Origin: Stutzerimonas stutzeri
GTDB lineage: Bacteria > Pseudomonadota > Gammaproteobacteria > Pseudomonadales > Pseudomonadaceae
Length of the DNA stretch: 64,000 nt
NCBI RefSeq assembly: GCF_018138085.1
Contig: NZ_CP073105.1
Coordinates: 2,418,001-2,482,000 of the forward strand
Direction of reading: 5' to 3'
The stretch's first letter is position 1; each line of letters starts with the position of its first letter. Under the pieces are notes generated by a model. That model saw only the letters and a list, made by a program, of their open reading frames with translations. It did not search any database and was not told the origin of the DNA. The translations under genes were made by a program, and so were the position numbers. This document shows positions 36,922-46,458 of this stretch, in pieces.

Positions 36922-39173
36922 GCTATCGGGTCGCAGTTCGCGCCCTGTGCGAGTTCACCGCCAAAGAGGGCGATCTGGATCTTCGCTTCACGCCCTCCCC
37001 CACGGCACTGGAAGGCATGGCCGGACATGCCACCGTGACAGGCCGCCGAGCGGAAAGCTATGAGCGTGAAGTGACGCTGGAAGGTGCCTATCTGGATCTG
37101 CTGGTCCGCGGCCGTGCAGATGGATACGACCCCGCGCAGAACCGGCTGGAAGAGATCAAGACACACCGCGGCGACCTTGCACGGCAGCCCGCCAATCACC
37201 GTCAATTGCACTGGGCCCAGGCGAAAATCTACGGCGCTCTGCTGTGTGCATCACGCGGGCTGGAGTCGCTGAATGTCGCCTTGGTGTACTTCGATGTGGG
37301 CAGTCAGAAGGAAACGGTGCTGGCCGAAGCGTTCAGCGCTGTCGAATTGCAGGCGTTCTTCGAAGCCCAATGTCAGCGTTTCATCGCCTGGGCCGAGCAG
37401 GAACTGGCGCATCGGCAGGCACGCGATCAGGCACTCACGACGCTGAAGTTCCCCTACGGTGAATTTCGACGGGGCCAGCGGCAACTGGCTGAAGCCGTGT
37501 ACAAGGCCGCTTGCACCGGTACGCATCTCATGGCGCAGGCTCCGACAGGCATCGGCAAGACACTCGCCACGCTGTTTCCGCAACTGAAAGCCTTCCCCGG
37601 CCAGCAGATGGACAAGCTGTTCTTTCTCGCGGCGAAAACCTCCGGGCGGCAACTGGCGTTGGATGCGCTGGCCGGTCTGACAATGCCCGCAATGCCGCTG
37701 CGGGTGCTGGAGCTGACCGCGCGGGACAAGGCTTGCGAGCATCCGGACAAGGCCTGTCACGGCGAGTCCTGCCCGCTCGCCCGTGGCTTCTACGACCGCC
37801 TGCCGGCTGCACGTGCAGAAGCGATCACCCGCCCGCTACTCGATCGGGCAGCGCTACGCGAAGTAGCGCTGGCGCACGAGGTCTGCCCTTATTACCTCGG
37901 CCAGGAACTTGCCCGCTGGGTCGATGTGGTCGTCGGTGACTACAATTATTACTTCGACCTGAGCGCCCTGCTCTACAGTCTGACGCTGGCCAATCAGTGG
38001 CGAGTGAGCGTGCTGGTAGACGAAGCGCACAACCTGCTGGAACGCGGGCGGAGCATGTACACTGCCGAGCTTGATCTAAGGAGTTTCAAAGGCTTACGGA
38101 AGATAGCTCCAAACAACATAAAAAAGCACATCGAGCGCATTTTGCGTTGCTGGAGTGAACTGCACAGCGCACAGACCGCCACCTATCAGGTTCAACCGGA
38201 GCTGCCCCACAAGCTGATCGGTGCGTTGCAGCAAGCCATCAGCGCCATCACCGATCACCTGGCGGAGCAGCCAGCAGGCGTCGACCCGGCACTGCTGAAT
38301 TCGTATTTCGACGCGATGCACTTCTGCCGTCTGGCGGAACTGTTCGGATCACATTCGCTGTTCGATTGCACGCTGCTACCGCAGCGCGCATCCCTTGGGC
38401 GAAGCTCAGTGGTCTGCATCCGCAACGTACTGCCGGCCCCCTTTCTCGGTCCCCGTATGCTCGAAGCACGATCCTGCGTGCTTTTCTCTGCCACGCTCAG
38501 CCCGAGGCAGTTCTACGCCGACACCCTGGGCCTGCCACGCAATCAGGTCTGGATCGACGTCGAATCACCCTTCCGGGCCGAGCAACTGGAGGTTCGCCTG
38601 GCGCGACATATCTCCACTCGCTATCAGGACCGCATGGCCTCGCTGCAGACGATCGTCGATCTGCTCGCGCAGCAGTATCAGCAGCGCCCCGGTAATTACC
38701 TCGCGTTCTTCAGTAGTTTCGAGTATTTGCAGCAAGTGACCACCCTGCTAGCGAGCAAGTACCCTGCACTGCCCTTCTGGGAACAGACGCGCGGGATGCA
38801 CGAAGCGGCTCGTAGCGACTTCCTTGCGCGCTTCACTGACGAGAGCCGAGGCATCGGGTTTGCCGTGTTGGGCGGCGCCTTTTCAGAGGGGATCGATCTA
38901 CCCGGCGATCGGTTGATTGGCGCCTTCATCGCGACGCTGGGTCTGCCGCAGGTCAACTCGGTCAACGAGCAGATGAAAGCCCGGATGGATCAGCTGTTTG
39001 GCACCGGCTACGACTACACCTACCTCTATCCCGGCTTGCAGAAGGTGGTGCAGGCCGCAGGCCGGGTGATCCGTACCACCGACGACCGGGGCATCGTCCA
39101 TCTGCTGGACGATCGCTTCGCGCGGCCACAGGTCCGATCTCTGCTGCCCAGCTGGTGGGGCGATGCGCTCTGA
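36918..39173 (+). CDS. Fe-S superfamily 2 DNA helicase (DinG/XPD-like) with N-terminal PD-(D/E)XK region
   Basis: A 751-residue helicase. The N-terminal region (about 1-165) has a RecB/Cas4-like nuclease pattern: VRGRADGYDP followed by LEEIKTHRG. Helicase motifs follow: Walker A APTGIGKT with K214, four cysteines C273, C280, C285 and C323 suited to an Fe4S4 cluster, DEAH at 368-371, SATLS, FFSSFEYL, GGAFSEGIDLPGDRL and QAAGRVIRT (motif VI). The start was set at TTG 36918, overlapping the FAN1 TGA and following GAGGG; an ATG at 36900 adds six residues but has no ribosome site. It probably works with FAN1 in crosslink or flap repair (inference from coupling). Confidence 0.9.
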   Translation: MSYRVAVRALCEFTAKEGDLDLRFTPSPTALEGMAGHATVTGRRAESYEREVTLEGAYLDLLVRGRADGYDPAQNRLEEIKTHRGDLARQPANHRQLHWAQAKIYGALLCASRGLESLNVALVYFDVGSQKETVLAEAFSAVELQAFFEAQCQRFIAWAEQELAHRQARDQALTTLKFPYGEFRRGQRQLAEAVYKAACTGTHLMAQAPTGIGKTLATLFPQLKAFPGQQMDKLFFLAAKTSGRQLALDALAGLTMPAMPLRVLELTARDKACEHPDKACHGESCPLARGFYDRLPAARAEAITRPLLDRAALREVALAHEVCPYYLGQELARWVDVVVGDYNYYFDLSALLYSLTLANQWRVSVLVDEAHNLLERGRSMYTAELDLRSFKGLRKIAPNNIKKHIERILRCWSELHSAQTATYQVQPELPHKLIGALQQAISAITDHLAEQPAGVDPALLNSYFDAMHFCRLAELFGSHSLFDCTLLPQRASLGRSSVVCIRNVLPAPFLGPRMLEARSCVLFSATLSPRQFYADTLGLPRNQVWIDVESPFRAEQLEVRLARHISTRYQDRMASLQTIVDLLAQQYQQRPGNYLAFFSSFEYLQQVTTLLASKYPALPFWEQTRGMHEAARSDFLARFTDESRGIGFAVLGGAFSEGIDLPGDRLIGAFIATLGLPQVNSVNEQMKARMDQLFGTGYDYTYLYPGLQKVVQAAGRVIRTTDDRGIVHLLDDRFARPQVRSLLPSWWGDAL

Positions 39174-39309
39174 CCGATAGTCGTCACACCTCTTCGCACG
39201 GTGTCTCGTTGTCCGGTTGCCAAGCCCGCTCAGCCCTGGTTCCCCAAGACGTCACTGTGCGGAAGACTTAGACATTAGTCTGACGGCTAACAGTTCTTTA
39301 CAAATTGCG

Positions 39310-39354
39310 TTGACAAGCGTTGCCCGCTAGCCATAATCCCGAATGTCGTATGAC
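39310..39354 (+). promoter_or_regulatory. OprD-porin promoter with aldarate-locus operator half-site
   Basis: TTGACA at 39310-39315, 16-base spacer, CATAAT at 39332-39337, then TGTCGTATGAC at 39344-39354. These 11 bases equal one half plus spacer of the operator found at 51153-51172 and lie in the same place, just after the -10. The other half is not conserved here. A repressor bound there would cover the start point of transcription. Confidence 0.6.
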
Positions 39355-39477
39355 GACTGATAACAGATTTCGAGTCGCGACACGCGACCGCCTGCCAGCG
39401 GCCGCGCTAACCCCACTGTCGTTTTCGGCCACCGGCCGCGCGGAGTGGGATTACCTAAAAAAGGGAGCACAACAACA

Positions 39478-40743
39478 ATGACCCCACGCAACCCCCTATC
39501 TGCCGCTGTATTCGCGGGCACGCTGTCGTTGGCGCTTGGCATTCCTGCCGTCGCTTACGCCGCAGATGGCTTCGTTGAAGGCACCAAAATCAGCCTCAAC
39601 GCCCGTAACTTCTACATCAACCGTAACTTCGTCGATCCCGACTACAACAATGGCCAGGGCAAGGGCGAGGAATGGACACAGAGCTTCATTCTCAATATCC
39701 AGTCCGGTTACACCCCCGGTCCGATTGGCTTTGGTGTCGACGTGCTGGCCGGTCTGGCAGTCAAGCTCGACGGCGGTGGCGGCACCTACGGCACCGGTCT
39801 GCTGCCAGTCCGCGGCAGTGGTGACGACCGTTATCCGGCCGATGACTATGGCCGTGTAGCGCTTGCCGCCAAAGCGAAGTTCTCCGAAACCGAGTTGCGC
39901 GTCGGTGAGTGGATGGTGGTGTTGCCGATTCTCCGTTCGGACGACGGCCGCTCGCTACCGCAGACCTTCCAGGGCGGAATGATCACGTCCAAGGAGATCA
40001 GCAACCTGGCCTTGTACGGTGGCCAGATGCGCCAGAACAGCACCCGTGATGACGCTAGCCTGGAAGACATGGTGTATGGCGGCGCCCGTTCGGATCGCTT
40101 CAATTTCGTGGGTGGTGAGTATTCCTTCACCGACAAGACCAAGGTCGGCCTGTGGCATGCCCGTCTGGAAGACATTTATCAGCAGAACTACTTCCAACTG
40201 CTGCACACCCAGCCGCTGAGCGACAACCTCGCTCTGACCGCCAACCTCGGTTACTTCACCGGTAAAGAAGAAGGCAGCGCCCTGGCAGGCGATTTGGACA
40301 ACAAGACCTTTTCCGGCCTGTTCGGGCTGCAGATGGGATCCAACACCTTCTATGTTGGCCTGCAGAAGGTCAGCGGCGACAACGGCTGGATGCGTGTAAA
40401 CGGCACCAGTGGCGGCACCTTGGGGAACGATAGTTTCAACTCGAGCTACGACAACCCGAACGAGCGCTCCTGGCAGCTTCGCCATGACTTCAACTTCGCC
40501 GGCGTCGGCGTACCGGGACTTACGTTGATGAACCGCTACATCAGCGGCGACAACATCGAAGCAGGTGGCGTCGACGACGGCAAGGAGTGGGGTCGCGAAT
40601 CCGAACTGGCATATACCGTTCAAAGCGGCGTACTGAAAAGTCTGAATATCAAATGGCGTAACTCGAGCATCCGTCGTGACTACAGCGCCACGGAGTTCGA
40701 CGAGAACCGCCTGATCTTCAACTACCCGATCTCCATTTTGTAG
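39478..40743 (+). CDS. OprD-family outer membrane porin
   Basis: A 421-residue outer membrane channel. The signal peptide ends AYA at about residue 24, before ADGFVEGTKISLNARNFYIN. The mature protein shows alternating amphipathic strands, the OprD marks NRNFVDP-Y, EWTQSFILNIQSGYTPGPIG (a strand near the N-terminus), and a C-terminal strand ENRLIFNYPISIL. OprD proteins take up small carboxylate substrates. The ATG at 39478 follows AAGGGAG. It begins the sugar-acid locus and its promoter carries the operator half-site, so uptake of uronates or aldarates is a reasonable inference. A strong terminator follows. Confidence 0.93.
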   Translation: MTPRNPLSAAVFAGTLSLALGIPAVAYAADGFVEGTKISLNARNFYINRNFVDPDYNNGQGKGEEWTQSFILNIQSGYTPGPIGFGVDVLAGLAVKLDGGGGTYGTGLLPVRGSGDDRYPADDYGRVALAAKAKFSETELRVGEWMVVLPILRSDDGRSLPQTFQGGMITSKEISNLALYGGQMRQNSTRDDASLEDMVYGGARSDRFNFVGGEYSFTDKTKVGLWHARLEDIYQQNYFQLLHTQPLSDNLALTANLGYFTGKEEGSALAGDLDNKTFSGLFGLQMGSNTFYVGLQKVSGDNGWMRVNGTSGGTLGNDSFNSSYDNPNERSWQLRHDFNFAGVGVPGLTLMNRYISGDNIEAGGVDDGKEWGRESELAYTVQSGVLKSLNIKWRNSSIRRDYSATEFDENRLIFNYPISIL

Positions 40744-40796
40744 CGTCATCCACCACGCTGGACGCAACACTCCTCGCTCCTGTTGCGGAAACTTTC

Positions 40797-40823
40797 GCCC
40801 GTCCTTGTGACGGGCTTTTTTTT
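40797..40823 (+). terminator. Rho-independent terminator of the OprD porin gene
   Basis: GCCCGTC, five-base loop, GACGGGC, then eight T residues. A textbook intrinsic terminator 54 bases after the porin stop. Confidence 0.92.
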
Positions 40824-40951
40824 GGCGAATGGGGTTGAATGATCCCTTATCCAGCCGCGATCGATGCGCTTATATGCCGAAATGATTTCAGCGTTATGGC
40901 GCTCGTGGCGACCTGGAGCGCTTGGGCTTTCGCTTGAGGGTGACGGCGGGG

Positions 40952-41869
40952 CTACGGGCTAGTACGAACCGTCCGTTGGATCCGGATCTGGCAACTGACC
41001 TGCATCGCCTCACCCGGCAACAACACCTGCATTCCGTTAGCGACCGGATCGTCCATGCCGAGGGCGTTATTGGCGTGGGACACCGGTTCCACCGCGAAGA
41101 AGCCCAGTTCGGCAGGCGGCGTGAACACCACCAGATGATCCAGCGCCTCGCTGGTGTTCATGGTCAGCTCGACGCCCTGCCCTGGCCAGCGGATCAGCAC
41201 TGGAGCGGTCCGGCCGACGAAACAGTTATCCAACGCTGGCTCCTGCAGCGGCCTGGCTATCGCGAAATCCCATTGCGCTGGAATCTGCGACAGATGTGAC
41301 GGCAGGCCTTGCGAGTCGTTTTGCCAAACGGAGCGCGCCGCGAATTGCACCTGGCAATCGTCATGGCGCATGAAGTATGGGTGCCAACCGAGGCCGGCGG
41401 GCATCGAGCGGGTGTCGGTATTGCGCAGAGTCAGATGTAGCGCAACGCCTTCGCCATTGAGCTGGATGCGATGCGCCAGCTCGAAGGCGAACGGCCAGTC
41501 GAGCACCGCATCGCCCTCCGGTTGATGCGTGACAACGAGGCTCAGGCTGTCCGAGCCCCGTTCGGCCACGGTCCAGGCCCTTTTCCAGGCGACGCCATGA
41601 ATCGGTAGCGGATGGTCGGGTGACAATCGGCGCAGCGGGTAGCGCTCGCCTTCGTGTCCGAAGGCGCCGTCGCCGACTCGATTGGAAAACGGCGCCAACA
41701 CGAAGCAACCGGCACGGCGGACGCTGTCGGAACCGTCCCATGGGCGCAGCACGTCGATACCCTCGATGCTCAGGCGCGTGATCGCCCCGCCCAGCGCCGG
41801 ACAAACTGATAGCCGCAGTGAACCATGCTGCAGTTCGATCTCGCTCAGATTCGGTTGGCGATCAGACAT
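40952..41869 (-). CDS. Aldose 1-epimerase family protein
   Basis: A 305-residue galactose-mutarotase-like protein. Active-site residues expected in the family are H91 in PIHGVAWKR, H163 in GLGWHPYF and the general base E261 in FFAVEPVSHANNA, plus R52/R64 early in the sheet (VRRAG, FSNRVG). It interconverts alpha and beta anomers of sugars. In this locus it may act on uronates before Udh, which uses only one anomer efficiently in known cases; this is inference. It is a single gene, 197 bases upstream of the 2-hydroxyacid dehydrogenase end on the same strand. Confidence 0.88.
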   Translation of the reverse strand: MSDRQPNLSEIELQHGSLRLSVCPALGGAITRLSIEGIDVLRPWDGSDSVRRAGCFVLAPFSNRVGDGAFGHEGERYPLRRLSPDHPLPIHGVAWKRAWTVAERGSDSLSLVVTHQPEGDAVLDWPFAFELAHRIQLNGEGVALHLTLRNTDTRSMPAGLGWHPYFMRHDDCQVQFAARSVWQNDSQGLPSHLSQIPAQWDFAIARPLQEPALDNCFVGRTAPVLIRWPGQGVELTMNTSEALDHLVVFTPPAELGFFAVEPVSHANNALGMDDPVANGMQVLLPGEAMQVSCQIRIQRTVRTSP

Positions 41870-42066
41870 GGCAGCTGCTTCCTCTGGCGAGTCATCATTG
41901 CTCGCTTATGTGAGTGTAAGCGGCGCCCCACACCCACGCGCTTGTGGCTCGCGATGTGGTAGCGCCATGGGGGATGTCGCTCAAAAATGCCGAACTCGGG
42001 CTTCTGGCCAGCGCTCGTTGTGGCGACGATTGTCGCCTTCAGTCCACAGCGTGCCGGTGGGCACGC

Positions 42067-42996
42067 TCAGACCGCTGTCAGTACCTCTCCACGTTCGAGG
42101 AACGCGCGCAGATTGGCTAACAGCAATTCTTCCATCGCCAGCCGGGTTTCTTCCGTGCCGCTGGCGATATGCGGTAGCAGAACGACGTTCGGCAGTTCGA
42201 GCAAGGCGCGCGGCACGTTTGGCTCCTGGGCGTAGACATCGAGGCCGGCACCGCCGAGGCAGCCGTCGAGCAGCGCGTCGACCAGTGCCGGCTCGTCCAC
42301 CACCGATCCGCGGGAGACGTTGATCAGTACGCCTTTCGAGCCAAGTGCGTCGAGCACTTCCCGGTTGACCAGGTTGCGGGTGCTCTCCCCGCCAGGACAG
42401 GTCAGAACCAGGAAATCGCTCCACTGCGCCAGTTCGACCAGACTGGATTCGTAGCCGTATGCGCTGCCCTGGACCGGCCGGCGATTGTGGTAACGCACCG
42501 CCATGTCGAAGCCTCTGGAGCGCTTGGCCACCGCTTCACCGATGCGGCCAAGACCGACGATGCCGAGTCGTTTGCCGTAGACCTTGCTCGACAGCGGCAT
42601 GCCGCCAGAGGGCCACTCGCCATTGCGAACGAAGCGGTCGGCACGCGAAATCTGCCGAGCGCAGTCGATGACCAATCCGAAAGCAAGGTCCGCGACGCAG
42701 TCGTTGAGCACATCTGGCGTATTGCTCACCGGGATGCCTCGGGCCCGCGCCGCTGCAACGGCAATGGAGTCATAACCGACACCGGAACTGATGATCGCTC
42801 TGAGGTTGGGCAGCCGCTCGATCAGTTCCGCTGTGCAGCCGAAACGCGCAGAGGTCACCACGATCTCGATGCGCTGCGCATGTTGGTCGAGCAGGATCTC
42901 GGCGTCCTGCTCCCAGATGCGCAGTACCTCATGCTCCGCAGCCAGACCACGGTTGAAGCGTTCGGTAAGGGGGCCGAGCTGGAGAATACAGGTCAC
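42067..42996 (-). CDS. D-isomer-specific 2-hydroxyacid dehydrogenase (GhrB-like)
   Basis: A 309-residue NAD(P)-dependent dehydrogenase. The dinucleotide fold has GIVGLGRIG (145-153) and catalytic residues are R229 in INVSRGSVVDE, E258 in LDVYAQEPN and H276 in LLPHIASGTEE. The position-170 area (HNRRP) has arginines often linked with NADPH preference. Relatives reduce glyoxylate, hydroxypyruvate or other 2-keto acids. The gene is just downstream of the FAD dehydrogenase (30-base gap, same strand), so the pair may run opposite directions of one 2-hydroxy/2-keto acid couple (inference). Exact substrate unknown. Confidence 0.88.
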   Translation of the reverse strand: MTCILQLGPLTERFNRGLAAEHEVLRIWEQDAEILLDQHAQRIEIVVTSARFGCTAELIERLPNLRAIISSGVGYDSIAVAAARARGIPVSNTPDVLNDCVADLAFGLVIDCARQISRADRFVRNGEWPSGGMPLSSKVYGKRLGIVGLGRIGEAVAKRSRGFDMAVRYHNRRPVQGSAYGYESSLVELAQWSDFLVLTCPGGESTRNLVNREVLDALGSKGVLINVSRGSVVDEPALVDALLDGCLGGAGLDVYAQEPNVPRALLELPNVVLLPHIASGTEETRLAMEELLLANLRAFLERGEVLTAV

Positions 42997-43026
42997 GGGA
43001 TTTCCTCGATTGGATGAGCGAATCGG

Positions 43027-44439
43027 TTAGAGCACCTTGTCGGGATTCATCAATCCCTTGGGATCGAATGTTTCTTTCAGGACGTGCATCAGCTCGAGTT
43101 CCAACGGATTCTTGTAGTGCTTGGCCGCAGCACGCTTGGCCTGGCCAAGCCCATGCTCGGCGCTGATGCTGCCGTGCAGGTCCATGGTGACGTCATAGAT
43201 CACGCGCATGATCGCCTCCTGTTGCGCCTTGAAGGCGGCATCTTCGGACCCGATCGGTTTGCTGACGTTGTAGTGCAGGTTGCCGTCGCCGACATGGCCG
43301 TAAGCGACGATGCGCACGCCGGGAAACTGCTCAAGCAGCCGCTGATTGACGGCTTCGATGAATGCCGGAATCGAGCTCACCGGCACACTGATGTCGTGCT
43401 TGAGGCTTGGGCCCTCATGGTTTTGCGCCTCGGAAATACCTTCGCGCATGGCCCACAACGCTGCCACCTGGGCTTCACTCTGGGCCAGCACGGCATCGAT
43501 CGCCAGTTCCCGCTCCAGCGCCTCGGCGATGCCCACTTCCAACACCTGGTTGAGCGGCGCATCCGGCTGGGTATCGCTGAGTTCGATCAATACGTACCAA
43601 GGGTGTGGCTCGGCGAACGGATCGCTGCACCCCGCGACATGGCTCAGCACGAACTCGACACTTTGCCGCGACATCAGCTCGAAGCCGGTCAGGCGGTCGC
43701 CACAGAGCCCGCGAATGATGCCGATCAGCTCAACCGCGGCCTGGGCGCTGGGCAAGGCCACCCAGGCGGTCGTCGTGCTGCGCACCGCCGGGTAGAGTTT
43801 GAGCACCGCCGCGGTGATGATCCCGAGCGTCCCTTCCGAGCCAATGAAAAGCTGTTTGAGGTCGTAGCCGGTATTGTCCTTGCGCAACCCGCGCAGGCCG
43901 TTCCAGATTTGCCCGTCCGGCAGCACCACTTCCAGGCCAAGAGTGAGGTCGCGCATGTTGCCGTAGCGCAACACCGCGGTGCCGCCCGCATTGGTGGCGA
44001 GGTTGCCTCCCACGGTGCAGCTGCCCTCGGCACCCAGCGACAGCGGAAACAGGCGTCCGGCGCCTGCCGCGGCATTCTGCAGCGCCTGCAGAACGACACC
44101 TGCTTCTACGGTGATGGTTTCGTTAGCTGTGTCGATTTCGCGGATGCGGTTCATGCGGGTCAGCGAAAGCACCACCTGAGTACCGCTGTCGTCGGGGATC
44201 GAACCGCCGCACAGGCCCGTATTGCCGCCCTGCGGCACCACGGCGATGCGCTGCTCGTGGCACAGGTGCACCACGGCAGCCACTTCTCCGGTTGTCGCCG
44301 GCCGCACGACCAGCGCTGCCTTGCCACGGTAAGCGTTGCGCCAGTCGCTGAGGTAGCTGGCCATCCGCTCTGGGTCGCAGACGATTCCGGCAGGCCCGAC
44401 TATGGCTTCGAGAGCATGCCGCAAGGTGTGGGCGTTCAT
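43027..44439 (-). CDS. FAD-linked 2-hydroxyacid dehydrogenase (D2HGDH/GlcD type)
   Basis: A 470-residue flavoprotein of the VAO/PCMH family. The FAD domain has ALVVRPATTGEVAAVVHLCH, VVPQGGNTGLCGGSIPDDSG and GAEGSCTVGGNLATNAGGT; the C-terminal cap has AYGHVGDGNLHYNVS with the metal-binding His residues and SAEHGLGQAKR near the end. Both are usual in D-2-hydroxyglutarate dehydrogenase, D-lactate dehydrogenase and GlcD. The ATG at 44439 follows CGGAG and matches the family start; an upstream in-frame start crosses REP array B. It is paired with the 2-hydroxyacid dehydrogenase. Confidence 0.87.
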   Translation of the reverse strand: MNAHTLRHALEAIVGPAGIVCDPERMASYLSDWRNAYRGKAALVVRPATTGEVAAVVHLCHEQRIAVVPQGGNTGLCGGSIPDDSGTQVVLSLTRMNRIREIDTANETITVEAGVVLQALQNAAAGAGRLFPLSLGAEGSCTVGGNLATNAGGTAVLRYGNMRDLTLGLEVVLPDGQIWNGLRGLRKDNTGYDLKQLFIGSEGTLGIITAAVLKLYPAVRSTTTAWVALPSAQAAVELIGIIRGLCGDRLTGFELMSRQSVEFVLSHVAGCSDPFAEPHPWYVLIELSDTQPDAPLNQVLEVGIAEALERELAIDAVLAQSEAQVAALWAMREGISEAQNHEGPSLKHDISVPVSSIPAFIEAVNQRLLEQFPGVRIVAYGHVGDGNLHYNVSKPIGSEDAAFKAQQEAIMRVIYDVTMDLHGSISAEHGLGQAKRAAAKHYKNPLELELMHVLKETFDPKGLMNPDKVL

Positions 44440-44526
44440 GGCAACTCCGTCTGGAAAAAACTGGCGGGTGTTCTTGGCATGCCGTTCAACGAGTTCACCT
44501 TCCTTCACGCCGCAAACCGAACCCAA

Positions 44527-44752
44527 GGTCGCGGGCAAAGCCCACTCCTACAGGCATCCATCGGCGCTTTTTTAGGAGCTGGCTCTGCCTGCGGCCGGAG
44601 CCGGGGTCGCGGGCAGAGCCCACTCCTACAAGCATCCATCGGTGCTTTTGTAGGAGCTGGCTCTGCCTGCGACCGGAGCCAGGATCGCGGGCAAAGCCCA
44701 CTCCTACAGGCATCCATCGGTGCTTTTGTAGGAGCAGGCTCTGCCTGCGACC
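44527..44752. repeat. Tandem REP array B, three units of exactly 78 bases
   Basis: Units begin with TCGCGGGCA at 44529, 44607 and 44685, a strict 78-base period. Each unit has the arm TCGCGGGCAAAGCCCACTCC, the loop CATCCATCGGTGCTTTT, and the opposed arm TAGGAGCTGGCTCTGCCTGC. The core differs from that of arrays A, C and D (GGCTCTGCC in place of GGTCTTGACC), so it is a second REP family in the same window. It lies between garD and the FAD dehydrogenase gene. Confidence 0.93.
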
Positions 44753-44784
44753 AGCGACGAACAGCGCAACCGACATGTCCCGTA

Positions 44785-46350
44785 TCAGGTGATCGGCGCC
44801 GGGTTGAACAGCACGATGTCATTGTGCAAACGGTGCCGCTCGGCCCAGGTCTTTTTACGACCGCTGGCGACATCCAGGTAATAGTGGAACAGCTCCCAGC
44901 CCAGCTCCTCGAGGGTCGCGCGGCCGGTAGCGATGCGCCCGGCGTCGATGTCGATCAGATCCGGCCAGCGCTCCGCCAACTCGGTACGGGTCGCCACCTT
45001 GACCACTGGCGCCATGGCCAGGCCGTATGGCGTGCCGCGCCCGGTGGTGAACACGTGCAGGTTCATCCCGGCTGCCAGCTGCAGCGTGCCGCAAACGAAG
45101 TCGCTGGCCGGCGTCGCACAGAAAATCAGCCCCTTTCGATCGACCCGCTCGCCCGGCCCGACCACGCCATTGATGGCGCCGCTGCCGGATTTGACGATCG
45201 AACCCAACGACTTCTCGACGATATTGGATAGCCCACCCTTCTTGTTACCAGGTGTGGTGTTGGCGCTGCGGTCGGCGGCGCCGCGCTCCAGGTACTGATC
45301 GTACCAGTCCATCTCGGCGATCAGCGCGTCGGCGACTTCAGTCGACTCGGCGCGAGCGGTGAGCATATACACCGCGTCACGCACTTCGGTGTTCTCGGAG
45401 AACATCACAGTGGCGCCGGCGCGAACCAGCAAGTCCGAGGCGTAGCCCAATGCCGGGTTGGCGGTGATGCCCGAGAAGGCATCGCTGCCACCGCACTGCA
45501 TGCCGAGCACCAATTCGGACGCTGGTACCGTCTCGCGGCGGCGCTGGTCGAGCTTCTTCAGCCGCGTTTCGGCCAGGGCCATGATCTGCTCGATCATCTC
45601 GCCAAAGCCCGTGTTCGATTCCTGCAGGCGATAGAGCCAGGGGTCGCGCAGATCCACCGAAGGATCGCCCTCGTGCATCACCTGCTCGGCCTGGAGCTTC
45701 TCGCAGCCGAGACTTATGACCAACGCCTCGCCACCGAGATTGGGATTGCGCGCCAGGTTGCGCACGGTACGGATCGGGATGTAGGCGTCGCGCGCATTGA
45801 TCGCCACGCCGCAGCCGTAGCTATGGGTCAGCGCCACCACGTCATCGACGTTGGGGTACTTGGGCAGCAGCTCGTCGCGGATGCGTTTGACCGCATGCTC
45901 CAGCACGCCGGTCACGCACTGCACGGTGGTGCTGATGCCGAGGATATTGCGCGTGCCCACCGTGCCGTCGGCATTGCGATAGCCCTCGAAGGTGAAGCCC
46001 TCCAGCGGCGCGAGCTTGTCCGGTACGGCGTTGGCACGCGGCAGGCTATCGAGCGGCGGCGCGCTGGGCATCTTCAGCTGGGTTTCCTTGACCCATGAAC
46101 CGCGACGCAGCGGCTCGAGTGCGTAGCCGATGATCTGGCCATAGCGGCGCACGGGCTCGCCTTCCGGGATCTCCACCAGCGCCACCTTATGGCTCTGGGG
46201 CACGCTTTCGACCGTGACCAGGCCATCCTCGAACCGGGCACCGGTCGGCACACCACCATCGTTGACCACCACAGCCACGTTGTCCGCCTCGTTCAGGCGG
46301 ATGTAACGCGGCGAATCTTGATGCTGAATCAATTCCACGGTGTCGTTCAT
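44785..46350 (-). CDS. garD: Galactarate dehydratase GarD (UxaA/altronate dehydratase family)
   Basis: A 521-residue iron-dependent dehydratase converting galactarate to 5-dehydro-4-deoxyglucarate. The N-terminal SAF-like domain (about 1-100, ending VKETQLKMP) is followed by the catalytic domain with [60 protein letters not shown] and [20 protein letters not shown]. The SYGCG and MQCGGSD motifs are hallmarks of the family. Length matches E. coli GarD. It is bordered by REP arrays B and C on both sides, so it may be transcribed together with, but processed apart from, gudD upstream. No operator of the kind seen elsewhere was found just before it. Confidence 0.93.
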   Translation of the reverse strand: MNDTVELIQHQDSPRYIRLNEADNVAVVVNDGGVPTGARFEDGLVTVESVPQSHKVALVEIPEGEPVRRYGQIIGYALEPLRRGSWVKETQLKMPSAPPLDSLPRANAVPDKLAPLEGFTFEGYRNADGTVGTRNILGISTTVQCVTGVLEHAVKRIRDELLPKYPNVDDVVALTHSYGCGVAINARDAYIPIRTVRNLARNPNLGGEALVISLGCEKLQAEQVMHEGDPSVDLRDPWLYRLQESNTGFGEMIEQIMALAETRLKKLDQRRRETVPASELVLGMQCGGSDAFSGITANPALGYASDLLVRAGATVMFSENTEVRDAVYMLTARAESTEVADALIAEMDWYDQYLERGAADRSANTTPGNKKGGLSNIVEKSLGSIVKSGSGAINGVVGPGERVDRKGLIFCATPASDFVCGTLQLAAGMNLHVFTTGRGTPYGLAMAPVVKVATRTELAERWPDLIDIDAGRIATGRATLEELGWELFHYYLDVASGRKKTWAERHRLHNDIVLFNPAPIT

Positions 46351-46458
46351 ATCGGTCTCCGGTCTGGCCGGTTTGTCGTTGTCTGGTTTGGATTAACGGT
46401 CGCTTCTCGAGCTATCACGGTCATGACCGGTTCCGCAGCCTGTGTTCGGTTCGAAAGC

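Noticed and set aside
44527..44752. CRISPR array
   Set aside because: Regular period, but the 'spacers' are identical, the repeats are palindromic REP arms, and no cas genes are nearby.
43084..45231. Plus-strand open frame of over 700 codons across the FAD dehydrogenase and REP array B
   Set aside because: Shadow of real minus-strand genes; it translates the 78-base REP units into a repeated peptide, which is an artefact of a period divisible by three.
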